Below, piece by piece: positions 43,159 through 52,115 of a stretch of DNA of 64,000 nt. How positions within the stretch are numbered: the stretch's first letter is position 1; each line of letters starts with the position of its first letter. The notes under the pieces were generated by a model, which had not been told where the DNA came from, ran no database searches, and saw only the letters and a program-made list of their open reading frames with translations. A program made the position numbers and the translations under genes. Location: NCBI RefSeq assembly GCF_013256625.1, contig NZ_CP053908.1:3348001-3412000 (forward strand), read 5' to 3'. This stretch comes from Hymenobacter sp. BRD128. Lineage in GTDB: Bacteria > Bacteroidota > Bacteroidia > Cytophagales > Hymenobacteraceae.

Positions 43159-45585
43159 ATGTCACGTCCTTTACTACCCGCGCGGCTGTTTTGCGGTCGG
43201 CTTTTGCGCCATCCTGGCTACCTACTCCTGACGCTAGGCTGGCTAGCTAGCGCCTCTAGCCTGGCGCAGGCCCCTACCGACTCTACTGCGCCTGGCAATA
43301 AGCTCCGGCAACACTACCGCCGCACCCTCACCGAGCAGCTTTTTCTGCACCTCGACCGGCCGGCCTACACGGCGGGCGAAACGATGTGGTTTAAGGCCTA
43401 CGCCGTCGATGGCACCTTTCACCGCCCCCTGGCCATGAGCAAGGTAGCCTACGTGGAAGTACTCGATGCGGCGCAACGCCCGGTAGTGCAAACCAAGCTA
43501 GCGCTCACCGATGCCACGGGCAACGGGGCCGTGGAACTGCCCGCCGACCTGGCTAGCGGGCGCTACGTAGTGCGTGCCTACACCAACTGGATGAAAAACG
43601 CGGGCCCAGATTTTTATTTCCAGCAGCCGGTTACGATACTCAATACCTGGCAGGCCGGCCCGGCCCCAATGCCCGCCACTTCGTCGGCGCCGGCTTATGA
43701 CTTTCAATTCTTCCCAGAAGGTGGACAGCTGGTGCAGGGGCTGCCCGGCCGGGTAGCGTTCAAGCTCACCGACCGGCGGGGCCACAGCCTGGCCGCCACC
43801 GGCACCGTGGCCGATGCGCGGGGAACTACTGTAGCCACTTTGCAAACGCTAAAATTTGGCATGGGCAGCTTTCAACTGACGCCCACCACAGCCGGGGCAA
43901 CCTACACGGCTACCGTGAAGCTACCGGGCGGGGCCGTCGTAACGGGCAGGCTGCCGGCAATAGCCGAGCAGGGTTATGCGCTGCTGCTGACCGATGACAA
44001 CCCTAACTCGCTCACCCTAGCCGTGCAAACGCAGCCCACGACGGGCACCGAGCGCCTGCACCTGCTAGCCCACACCGGCCAGCAGCTAACGGCGTCCGCC
44101 GAAGCCGCCCTGGTGGCCGGGCGGGCCACTTTTCAGGTCGATAAACGCGGCTTGCAGCCGGGCATCACGCATTTCACTATTTTCAACGGGCAGCGGCCCG
44201 TGGCCGAGCGCCTGTTCTTCCGCCGGCCCACCCACACGCTGGCTTTGCAAGGCAGCGCCTCGGCCGCTGCCTATGGCCCGCGCAGCCGCGTGAGCCTGCG
44301 GCTAGAAGCCAGCCAGCCAGCCGCGACCTCGCTGGCCGTATACCGGCTCGATTCGCTGGCGGCCGCCACGCCCGCGGCCGATATCAGCAGCTACCTGCTG
44401 CTGGCTGCTGACCTGAAAGGCTTTATCGAAGATGCCGGCTACTATTTCCGCGACTCCAGCGCCACGGCCCGGCTGGCCGCCGACAACCTGATGCTGACCC
44501 AAGGCTGGCGCCGCTTCAAGTGGGACGAGGTGCTGGCGGGCCGCCCGGCCGCTAGCCTCTACCCACCCGAGCTGAATGGCTACGTGCTACGTGGCCGCGT
44601 CAGCCAGCCGGGCGGGGCGCCGGCCAGCGGCATCCCGGCTTACTTATCGCTGCCGGGCCTGTCCTTCCAGCTAGCCAACTCCCTCAGCCGCACCGATGGC
44701 ACGGTGCAGTTTGAGCTGCCCGATTTTTATGGATTGCGCAAACTGGTGCTGCAAACCAATCCGCAGCGCGACAGCACGTATCACCTCGAACTGCTAAGCC
44801 CCTTCACGGCGGGCGGCGGCCTGGTGCCCCCCGGGCTAGCCCCCCTGCCGCGCCAGTGGGCCACCTCCCTGAGCGAGCGCCACCTGCAAACCCAGGCGCA
44901 ACGTGTCTATGATAGGCAGCCCCCACGCTACCGGTCAATTTCCAATGATACATTGGCCTTTTTTGGGCGAGCCGATGAGTGGTACCTGCTCGACAACTAC
45001 ACGCGCTTCCCCTCGCTGGAAGATGTGATGCGCGAATACGTGCCCGCCGTGCTGGTACGCAAGCGCAAAGACGGCTTCCACTTTTTGGTAATAGACCGGC
45101 CCAAGCACCTCACCCTCCAGGAAAACCCACTGACGCTGCTCGATGGCCTACCCATTTTCAACATCAACCAGGTAATGGCCTTTGACCCGCTGAAAATTAG
45201 AAAATTAGAGGTAATTGCCAACCGCTATTTCCTGGGCCAGCAAGTGTACGATGGCGTGGTAAGCTACACCACCTACAAGGGCGACCTAGGCGGCTTTCCC
45301 ATCAACCCGCACGCGCTTATCGAAGAGTATGAGGGCCTGCAAACCCCGCGCGAGTTCTACACCCCGCGCTACGACACCGAAGCCCAGCAGCACAGCCGCC
45401 TGCCCGACCTGCGCAACCTGCTCTACTGGAACCCCGCCGTGCAGCTAGCCCCCGGCCAGCCGCGGGCGCTCGATTTCTTTTCTTCGGACCAGGCCGGCCG
45501 CTACCTGGTAGTGGTGCAGGGCCTGGCGCCCACCGGCCTAGCCGGCAGCACCAGCTTCTCGTTTGAGGTGAAGCCTGCGCTTTAG
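43159..45585 (+). CDS. Large exported MG2-like protein
   Basis: An 808-residue protein with a signal peptide (cleavage near SLAQA). The N-terminal part matches the alpha-2-macroglobulin MG2 pattern (LHLDRPAYTAGETMWFKAYAVDG, GNGAVELPADLASGRYVVRAYTNWM), which in Bacteroidota goes with TonB-linked genes. The middle is beta-rich; the C-terminal third has TLQENPLTLLDGLPIFNINQVMAFDPLKIRKLEVI, close to a TonB plug fold. It ends the operon. I take it as an envelope-associated processing or scaffold protein; the function is not known. Confidence 0.82.
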   Translation: MSRPLLPARLFCGRLLRHPGYLLLTLGWLASASSLAQAPTDSTAPGNKLRQHYRRTLTEQLFLHLDRPAYTAGETMWFKAYAVDGTFHRPLAMSKVAYVEVLDAAQRPVVQTKLALTDATGNGAVELPADLASGRYVVRAYTNWMKNAGPDFYFQQPVTILNTWQAGPAPMPATSSAPAYDFQFFPEGGQLVQGLPGRVAFKLTDRRGHSLAATGTVADARGTTVATLQTLKFGMGSFQLTPTTAGATYTATVKLPGGAVVTGRLPAIAEQGYALLLTDDNPNSLTLAVQTQPTTGTERLHLLAHTGQQLTASAEAALVAGRATFQVDKRGLQPGITHFTIFNGQRPVAERLFFRRPTHTLALQGSASAAAYGPRSRVSLRLEASQPAATSLAVYRLDSLAAATPAADISSYLLLAADLKGFIEDAGYYFRDSSATARLAADNLMLTQGWRRFKWDEVLAGRPAASLYPPELNGYVLRGRVSQPGGAPASGIPAYLSLPGLSFQLANSLSRTDGTVQFELPDFYGLRKLVLQTNPQRDSTYHLELLSPFTAGGGLVPPGLAPLPRQWATSLSERHLQTQAQRVYDRQPPRYRSISNDTLAFFGRADEWYLLDNYTRFPSLEDVMREYVPAVLVRKRKDGFHFLVIDRPKHLTLQENPLTLLDGLPIFNINQVMAFDPLKIRKLEVIANRYFLGQQVYDGVVSYTTYKGDLGGFPINPHALIEEYEGLQTPREFYTPRYDTEAQQHSRLPDLRNLLYWNPAVQLAPGQPRALDFFSSDQAGRYLVVVQGLAPTGLAGSTSFSFEVKPAL

Positions 45586-45591
45586 CTCTGT

Positions 45592-46254
45592 TCAGGCAGC
45601 GGCCAGCACCTCCGCGTCATTGTTAGCCGGCGAGTTCACGCGGGTGGTGATGACGTATTCGCGAATCAGGCTGGCATCGCAAGGTATCAGGAGCTGCTGA
45701 TGCTGGCTAGGCCCCAGGTCGTCGGCCAGCCAGGCGCGCTCGGCGTCGGGGCCGGGCAGGATGACGGGCATGCGATTGTGCAGCTTGGCCATCAGCTCGT
45801 TGGGCTCAGTCGTGACGATGGTGAACGTGGGGTGCAGCTCGCCGGTAGCCTTATCGACCCACTCATCCCAGAGCCCCGCGAAGGCAAAGGGCTCCTCGCT
45901 TTTCAATAAAATGCGGTGCGGAATCTTGCCACGCTCGGTGGCCTGCCATTCGTAGAATGAGTCGGCCAGCACCAGGCAGCGCTTGCGCGCCAGCAGCTGC
46001 CGAAAGCTGGGCTTCTCGGCCAGGGTCTCGGCGCGGGCATTGATGGGCTTGGGGCCGCCGGCCGGGTCGCGGCTCCAGGAGGGCACCAAGCCCCAGTTCA
46101 CGAGCTGAATCTGGCCGGGCGCGGTATTGGTGATGATGGGCAGGGCCTGCGAGGGCGCGGCGTTGAAATTGGGCGCCGGGCTAGCCGCCGCTTGCGCCGA
46201 AAAGCGCTTGGCTAGCCCCGAAGCGGGCGTGATAACGGTATAACGGCCACACAC
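45592..46254 (-). CDS. SOS response-associated peptidase (YedK/HMCES family)
   Basis: A 220-residue SRAP protein that crosslinks to abasic sites in single-stranded DNA. The N-terminus is MCGRYTV, so the catalytic Cys becomes residue 1 after Met removal; this fixes the start at a GTG (46254). Further motifs are the region NINARAETLAEKPSF (here PINARAETLAEKPSF), CLVLADSFYEWQ with the active Glu, and RMPVILP. The gene is divided from the previous operon by only 6 nt and lies tail to tail with it. Confidence 0.94.
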   Translation of the reverse strand: MCGRYTVITPASGLAKRFSAQAAASPAPNFNAAPSQALPIITNTAPGQIQLVNWGLVPSWSRDPAGGPKPINARAETLAEKPSFRQLLARKRCLVLADSFYEWQATERGKIPHRILLKSEEPFAFAGLWDEWVDKATGELHPTFTIVTTEPNELMAKLHNRMPVILPGPDAERAWLADDLGPSQHQQLLIPCDASLIREYVITTRVNSPANNDAEVLAAA

Positions 46255-46255
46255 G

Positions 46256-46462
46256 ATAATCGCAGATTTAGAGAGATTAGGCTGATTTCGCAGATTTGGG
46301 CTTCGGCAACGGCCAGTTTGGCTATGGTCTTTCCCTTACGATTTTCTACCAAAAATGGGCACTAAAAAGCGGCCGGCTTCTCCCAGATTCAGGAAAAACC
46401 GGCCGCCGTTGCTGAAGCCCGAATCTGCGGAATCAGCCTAATCTCTCTAAATCTGCGATTAT
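46256..46462. repeat. Large intergenic inverted repeat, 58-nt arms
   Basis: Arms 46256-46313 and 46405-46462 are inverted with about three mismatches. The 91-nt spacer contains a second hairpin (GCGGCCGG at 46369, CCGGCCGC at 46399). The right arm runs into the stop codon of the glucan phosphorylase gene. The arms contain ATCTGCG/CGCAGAT elements. Confidence 0.9.
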
Positions 46463-48108
46463 TATTTATAGAGCTGCTCGTAGTACTCCTTGGCCATGCG
46501 GCCGCTCTCAAACTCGGGCTCTACGTCCTTCATGGCGGCTTTTACTACTTTTAGAAACTGCTTGGGTTGGTCATAATACATCGGCACCACGGTGTTTTCG
46601 AGTACGGCGAGCAGGTTGTCGGCCTCCATATCATCCTTAGTAGCGTCGGGCAAGGCCACGTCGGCGTGTTTGATAAGGAAGCAGTTCTCGCCATCCTTGG
46701 CAAACTCCGGAATCCAGCCGTCGGCGATGCTCACGCTCACGCTGGCGTTCATGGCGGCGGTCATGCCGCTGGTGCCGCTGGCCTCGCGCGGGTAGCGCGG
46801 CGTATTCAGCCAGATGTCGGAGCCCTTCTTCATCTCGGCGCTCAGTGCCAGCTCGTAGCCCGTGAGCACGGCGCAGCGCTTGAGGCTCTTGGTCTTGCGG
46901 ATGATGTTGTTGAAGATGTCGATGGCGCCGTAGTCCTTCGGATACGGCTTGCCGGCCCAAATCACCTGCACGGGGCGGGTATCATCGCTCACCAACTTCA
47001 CAAAGCGCTCGAAATCACGCATAATGAGGTCGGCGCGCTTGTAGGCGGCAAAGCGGCGGGCCCACACAATGGTCAGCACCTCCGGGTCGAGGAGCGTCCC
47101 GGTCTGGTCGGCCACGATTTTGAAGAACTCCTTCTTCAACTCCTTTTTGCGGGCCAGCAGCGCTGTATCGTCCTTGGCTTTGAGCGCGGCGGCCAGCTGC
47201 GTGTCGCGCCAGTACGTGCCATTCTGGGCGTTGGTAATGGAGATGATGGGGCAGATGCCCGCGTAGTGACCCCACATTTCGCGGGCCACTTCGCCGTGTA
47301 CCTTGCTCACGGCGTTGGCCTTGCGGGCAAAGCGCAGCGCGGTGAGCGTGTAGTTGAGCGAATCGCCGTCGAGGCGGGCCACGCGGCGAATCTCCTCAAG
47401 CGGCACGCCGGCAAAGAAGCTCATGTCCTGGAGCAGCTTGATGGGGCGTTCCTCGTTGCCGGCCAGCTCGGGCGTGTGGGTGGTGAAAACCAGGCGCTTC
47501 TGCACCTCGGGCAGGTCGCGGCCGTGCTTTTCGTAGAGGTAGAAGGCTAGCGGCAGGCCGTGGCCTTCATTCAGGTGGTACATGTCGGTCTGGCGACCCA
47601 GCACGTCGAGCAGGCGGCCACCGCCCACGCCCAGCACGATGCTTTGGGCCACGCGGGTAGCCGCGTCCGGGTCGTAGAGGTGGTGCGAGATGGTGCGCGA
47701 GAGATAGTCATTCTCCTCAATGTCGGTGGTGAGGAAGAACATGGGCGCGGTGCCAAACGTCTCGGGCGCCAGGTACAGCGCTTTCACGTGCACCTGCGCA
47801 TCGTGGATGGTGACGGGGAACACGATGCCCGTGTCTTCCAAGAACGAGTACTGCTTGTGCAGAAACTCGGCCTTCATGGTCTGGTCGGGGTTGCGCACCT
47901 GGTCGTAGTAGCCGTAGGTCCACAGCATACCGATGCCGATGAGGTTTTGCTTGAGTTCGTAGGCCGAGCGCATGTGCGAGCCGGCCAGGAAGCCCAGGCC
48001 GCCCGAATAAATTTTCAAGCTCTGGTCGAGGGCAAACTCCATCGAGAAGTAGGCCGCGGCGGTCTTGTATTTTGCGGCCGGAGCCGGTGCTTTGAAAGTA
48101 AAAGCCAT
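46462..48108 (-). CDS. glgP: Alpha-glucan (glycogen/maltodextrin) phosphorylase
   Basis: A 548-residue short-type GT35 phosphorylase that releases glucose-1-phosphate from alpha-1,4-glucans. Key elements are AAYFSMEFALDQSLKIYSGGLGFLAGSH (N-terminal glucan-phosphorylase signature), HLNEGHG, FTTHTPELAG, WARRFAAYKRADL, and GTSGMTAAMNASVSVSIADGW with the PLP-pocket residues. At 548 residues it is of the shorter bacterial/archaeal class, not the 800-residue GlgP class. ATG at 48108 is clear. It is divergent from the amylase operon. Confidence 0.93.
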   Translation of the reverse strand: MAFTFKAPAPAAKYKTAAAYFSMEFALDQSLKIYSGGLGFLAGSHMRSAYELKQNLIGIGMLWTYGYYDQVRNPDQTMKAEFLHKQYSFLEDTGIVFPVTIHDAQVHVKALYLAPETFGTAPMFFLTTDIEENDYLSRTISHHLYDPDAATRVAQSIVLGVGGGRLLDVLGRQTDMYHLNEGHGLPLAFYLYEKHGRDLPEVQKRLVFTTHTPELAGNEERPIKLLQDMSFFAGVPLEEIRRVARLDGDSLNYTLTALRFARKANAVSKVHGEVAREMWGHYAGICPIISITNAQNGTYWRDTQLAAALKAKDDTALLARKKELKKEFFKIVADQTGTLLDPEVLTIVWARRFAAYKRADLIMRDFERFVKLVSDDTRPVQVIWAGKPYPKDYGAIDIFNNIIRKTKSLKRCAVLTGYELALSAEMKKGSDIWLNTPRYPREASGTSGMTAAMNASVSVSIADGWIPEFAKDGENCFLIKHADVALPDATKDDMEADNLLAVLENTVVPMYYDQPKQFLKVVKAAMKDVEPEFESGRMAKEYYEQLYK

Positions 48109-48344
48109 GAAAAAAAAGTCAGTAGTTGATTGTGGCTAAGGGGTTTCGGCAGGGCAAAGGAAGCGCCCACACGCCAAAGCTAGCGGAGGGGCGGGGCATG
48201 TCGGCGTAATTTGTCGCGGGCTTCGGGGGGCAGTTCCGCAATGGTTTGCGGGCCAAAATGCCACCTCCCGCGCCCGGCCAGCCCGTTTTGACTAGTCGTA
48301 GCTTTTCCTCATTTCCCCCACCCTTCCAGCTCATTATCTGCCCT
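48109..48344. promoter_or_regulatory. Divergent intergenic region glgP / amylase operon
   Basis: A 236-nt gap between two divergent glucan genes. On the minus strand TAGCTTTG lies at 48175-48182, a fit to the -7 box, about 67 nt before glgP. On the plus strand only weak matches are seen (TAGCTTTT near 48300). No operator-like palindrome was found. Confidence 0.35.
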
Positions 48345-50204
48345 ATGCACTTTTTTCGCTCGTTCCTGCCCGCCGCGGCGGCCGCGCTGCTGCTCGCCGC
48401 TAGCCCCGCGCTAGCTGCGCCCCCCGCCAAAACGGCCGCCCGCATCGACCCCACCTACTGGTTTGTGGGCATGAAAAATCCCAAGCTGCAGCTTTTGGTG
48501 AATGCGCCCGGCATCGCCGCCGACCAGGTGACCCTAGCCACGTATCCCGGCGTAACGCTCGACGGCTTTCAGAAGCTCGAAAGCAGCAACTACCTCATCG
48601 TCAACCTCACGGTGAGTCCGCAGGCCCAGCTGGGCAAGCTGCAGCTGAAGTTTGCCGGCGCCAAGCCCCTCACCTACAGCTACGAACTGCGCCCGCGCAA
48701 CACCGACCCGGCCCGCACACAGGGCCTCACGCAGGCCGACTTTATTTATATGCTGATGCCGGACCGCTTCTCAAACGGCGACCCGAAGAACGACGTGGTG
48801 AAGGGCACCCGCGTGAACCACATCGCCCGCGACTCGATGTATGCCCGCCACGGCGGCGACCTCAAGGGCATTCAAAACCACTTCGATTACCTGAAGCAGC
48901 TTGGGGCCACGGCCGTGTGGCCCACGCCGATTATCGAAAACGACATGCCCAAGGCCAGCTACCACGGCTACGCCGTGACGGACTGCTACAAGGTAGACCC
49001 GCGCTACGGCACCAATGCCGAATACGTGCAGTTTGTGAAAGCCGCCCACGCCCAGGGCCTGAAAGTGGTGCAGGATATTGTGCTTAATCACTGGGGCAGC
49101 TACCACCACTTATTTCTGGACAAGCCGGCGGCCGACTGGTTCCACGCTTTCCCAACCTTCACGCGCAGCAATTACAACGCCTTCACCCTCAACGACCCCT
49201 ACGCCTCGCGGCGCGACCGGATGCTGGAAAACGACGGCTGGTTTGACACCACCATGCCCGACGTGAACCAGAGCAATCCGCTGGTAGCTACGTATTTGAT
49301 TCAGAATTTCTTGTGGTGGGTGGAGAGCACCGGGCTGGATGGCTACCGCATCGACACCTACCCCTATTCGGAGCCTAAGTTCTTAATGGACTGGGGCAAG
49401 GCCATCGGCGACGAATATCCTAAGCTAGCCCTGTTTGGCGAGGCCTGGGAGGGGACGGAGGCCGAGCAGGCATTCTTCGCGCAGAATATTTTCCCGCCGG
49501 TTAATGGCTTTAAGTCGAACCTGCCGGGTGTGCTTGATTTCCAGATTTGCTTCGGCATCAGCGACGTGCTGAAGGGCGACGGCGGCGACCTCAACAAGCT
49601 CTACCGTGCCTTGCAGGGCGACTGGATGTATACCGATGCCACGCGCAACGTGCCCTTCCTCGATAACCACGACATGAGCCGCTTCTACTCGGTTATCGGG
49701 GAGGACTTCGCCAAGTACAAGATGGGTATTGCCTGGCTGCTGACGCTGCGCGGCACGCCGCAGCTTTACTACGGCACCGAAGTGCTGATGAAGAATTTCT
49801 CGGACCCCGACGGCAAGGTGCGCGAAGACTTTCCCGGGGGCTGGGCCGGCGATAAGACGAACTACTTCGCTTCGCGCCCCGGCCAGGCCGGCGAGGCGTT
49901 CGACTACGTGAGCAAGCTAGCCAACTACCGCAAAGCGCATCCGGTGCTCTCATCGGGCAAGCTTATGCAGTTTATCCCGCAGGATGGCGTGTATACCTAC
50001 TTCCGCTACAACGACGCGGGCGAGTGCGTGATGGTGATTGCCAATAATACTAAAGAGGTGAAGAAGGTGGATGGCACCCGCTACGCCGAGCGCACCGCTG
50101 GCTTTTCGTCGGGTGTGGAGGTGGTGAGCGGGGCTAGCCTCGCCGATTTGAAGACCCTGACAGTGCCGGCGCACACGGCCTGGGTGGTGGAGCTGCGGAA
50201 GTAG
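48345..50204 (+). CDS. Exported GH13 alpha-amylase / neopullulanase with N-terminal maltodextrinase domain
   Basis: A 619-residue protein with a signal peptide (cleavage near PALAA). Residues about 30-125 are a cyclomaltodextrinase N-terminal beta-domain (IDPTYWFVGMKNPKLQLLV). The barrel has region I DIVLNHWG, region II GYRIDTY with nucleophile Asp337, region III GEAWEG with acid/base Glu366, and region IV LDNHDMSRF with Asp443. It resembles SusA-type periplasmic enzymes. I chose the ATG at 48345 (MHFFRSFLP); the frame upstream is not coding. The next gene follows after 42 nt. Confidence 0.94.
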   Translation: MHFFRSFLPAAAAALLLAASPALAAPPAKTAARIDPTYWFVGMKNPKLQLLVNAPGIAADQVTLATYPGVTLDGFQKLESSNYLIVNLTVSPQAQLGKLQLKFAGAKPLTYSYELRPRNTDPARTQGLTQADFIYMLMPDRFSNGDPKNDVVKGTRVNHIARDSMYARHGGDLKGIQNHFDYLKQLGATAVWPTPIIENDMPKASYHGYAVTDCYKVDPRYGTNAEYVQFVKAAHAQGLKVVQDIVLNHWGSYHHLFLDKPAADWFHAFPTFTRSNYNAFTLNDPYASRRDRMLENDGWFDTTMPDVNQSNPLVATYLIQNFLWWVESTGLDGYRIDTYPYSEPKFLMDWGKAIGDEYPKLALFGEAWEGTEAEQAFFAQNIFPPVNGFKSNLPGVLDFQICFGISDVLKGDGGDLNKLYRALQGDWMYTDATRNVPFLDNHDMSRFYSVIGEDFAKYKMGIAWLLTLRGTPQLYYGTEVLMKNFSDPDGKVREDFPGGWAGDKTNYFASRPGQAGEAFDYVSKLANYRKAHPVLSSGKLMQFIPQDGVYTYFRYNDAGECVMVIANNTKEVKKVDGTRYAERTAGFSSGVEVVSGASLADLKTLTVPAHTAWVVELRK

Positions 50205-50246
50205 GCTTGCGCGTTAGGTTTTATCCCGCCTACCTTGCCGGCACTT

Positions 50247-52046
50247 ATGAAAAACCTGATGCTGGCGGCCAGCTTGCTGGCCGTATCCGCTTTTACCTTG
50301 CCCGTGGCCCAAGACCCCAACACGACTACCGAGATTCCGCAGGATAACAAGCTCGTTATCTACCAGTTGCTACCGCGCTTGTTTGGCAATAAGGTGGCCC
50401 TGAACAAGCCCTACGGCACGGTGCTCGAAAATGGCTGCGGCAAGTTTAACGACATCAATGACCTGGCCCTGACCAAAATCAAGGAGATGGGTGCGTCGCA
50501 CGTGTGGTACACCGGCGTGCTGGAGCACGCCACCATGACCAGCTACCCGCAGTCGGGCCTGCTCGCCGACGATGCCGACGTGGTGAAGGGCCGCGCCGGC
50601 TCGCCCTACGCCGTGAAGGACTACTACGACGTGGCTCCCGACCTGGCCGTGGACAAAAAGGCCCGCATGGCCGAGTTTGAGGCCCTCGTGGCGCGCACCC
50701 ACGCCCACGGCCTAAAGGTGCTGATGGACTTCATCCCCAACCACGTGGCCCGCTCGTACCACTCCGACGCCAAGCCGGCCGGCGTGGTAGACCTGGGCGC
50801 GCAGGATGACAAGACCAAGGCCTTTGCGCCCAACAACAATTTTTATTACCTGCCCGGCGAGCACTTTACGGTGCCCGCCGGCTACGACCCGCTCGGGCCG
50901 TTGAAGGGGCCCGGCGAGGATGGCAAGTACAACGAGTTTCCGGCCAAGGCCACCGGCAACGACGTGTTTTCGGCCGCCCCGAGCGTGAACGACTGGTTTG
51001 AAACCATCAAGCTCAACTACGGCGTCGATTACCAGCACGGGCGCAAAACGTATTTCGAGCCCATTCCGGATACGTGGAAGAAGATGCGCGACATCCTCGT
51101 ATTCTGGGCCAAGAAAGACGTGGACGGCTTTCGCTGCGACATGGCCGAGATGGTGCCCGTCGAGTTCTGGGCCTGGGTTATTCCGGAACTGAAAAAGGGG
51201 AAGCCCGGCCTTATTTTCATCGGTGAAGCCTACAATCCAAAGGAATACGCCACGTATTTCAACAAGGGTCACTTCGACTTTCTCTACGACAAGGTAGGCC
51301 TCTACGACGGGCTGCGCCGCCTCATGCGCCAGGAAGGCAACATGGATGACATCACCCACGTGTGGAAAGAAGAAAGCAACGGCTTCAGCTCCAAGATGCT
51401 GCGCTTTCTGGAAAACCACGACGAGCAGCGCATTGCCTCTAAGGAATTTGCCGGCGACCCGCGCCGCGCCATTCCGGCCATGACGGTGAGCGCCACCCTA
51501 GCCACCGGGCCCATCATGCTCTACATGGGCCAGGAGGTGGGCGAGCCCGCGCTGGGCAGCGAAGGCTTTTCGGGCGAGGATGGCCGCACGACCATTTTCG
51601 ACTACTGGGGCGTGCCCGAGCACCAGAAGTGGCTGAACCAGGGCAAGATGGACGGCGCCAAGCTCAGCGCCGAGCAAAAGCAGCTGCGCGACTTTTACAA
51701 GCGCCTGCTAACCCTGGCGGGCAGCAGCGAGGCCATCCGTAAGGGTCAGTTTTATGAGTTGCAGGATGCCAACAATCTCAGCAAGGAATACGACCAGCGC
51801 CAGCTGTACTGCTTTTTGCGCTACACCAAGGGCCAGCAGGTGCTGGTGGTCGTCAACTTTAGCGATACCAAAACCTACCGCCCCACCCTGCTCATTCCGG
51901 AGGCCGTGTTGCAGCGCATGGGCCTGCCTACCCAGCGCACTTTCACCTACCGCGACCTGCTCAACGGCGGCGAGCCGCTGGCTAGCCTCAGCAAGCTCAC
52001 ACTGGCACCGCTCAGTGCCCTGGTTTTAGAAATTAAGCCGCAATAG
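50247..52046 (+). CDS. Exported GH13 alpha-amylase family enzyme
   Basis: A 599-residue secreted or periplasmic amylase. It has a short signal peptide (cleavage near LPVAQ), then QDNKLVIYQLLPRLFGNK, region I DFIPNHVARS, region II DGFRCDMAEM with nucleophile Asp298, region III FIGEAYNPKEY with Glu327, and region IV LENHDEQR with Asp392. It lacks the N-terminal domain of its neighbour, so the two enzymes are complementary. I chose the ATG at 50247 over a TTG at 50235. It is the second gene of the amylase-amylase-transporter operon. Confidence 0.92.
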   Translation: MKNLMLAASLLAVSAFTLPVAQDPNTTTEIPQDNKLVIYQLLPRLFGNKVALNKPYGTVLENGCGKFNDINDLALTKIKEMGASHVWYTGVLEHATMTSYPQSGLLADDADVVKGRAGSPYAVKDYYDVAPDLAVDKKARMAEFEALVARTHAHGLKVLMDFIPNHVARSYHSDAKPAGVVDLGAQDDKTKAFAPNNNFYYLPGEHFTVPAGYDPLGPLKGPGEDGKYNEFPAKATGNDVFSAAPSVNDWFETIKLNYGVDYQHGRKTYFEPIPDTWKKMRDILVFWAKKDVDGFRCDMAEMVPVEFWAWVIPELKKGKPGLIFIGEAYNPKEYATYFNKGHFDFLYDKVGLYDGLRRLMRQEGNMDDITHVWKEESNGFSSKMLRFLENHDEQRIASKEFAGDPRRAIPAMTVSATLATGPIMLYMGQEVGEPALGSEGFSGEDGRTTIFDYWGVPEHQKWLNQGKMDGAKLSAEQKQLRDFYKRLLTLAGSSEAIRKGQFYELQDANNLSKEYDQRQLYCFLRYTKGQQVLVVVNFSDTKTYRPTLLIPEAVLQRMGLPTQRTFTYRDLLNGGEPLASLSKLTLAPLSALVLEIKPQ

Positions 52047-52115
52047 CTAGGACTAAAGCACTGGCTAGGCGTAACTTTCAGCTACTTCATTTCCCACCCT
52101 TTTTGTTTCGCTGCT

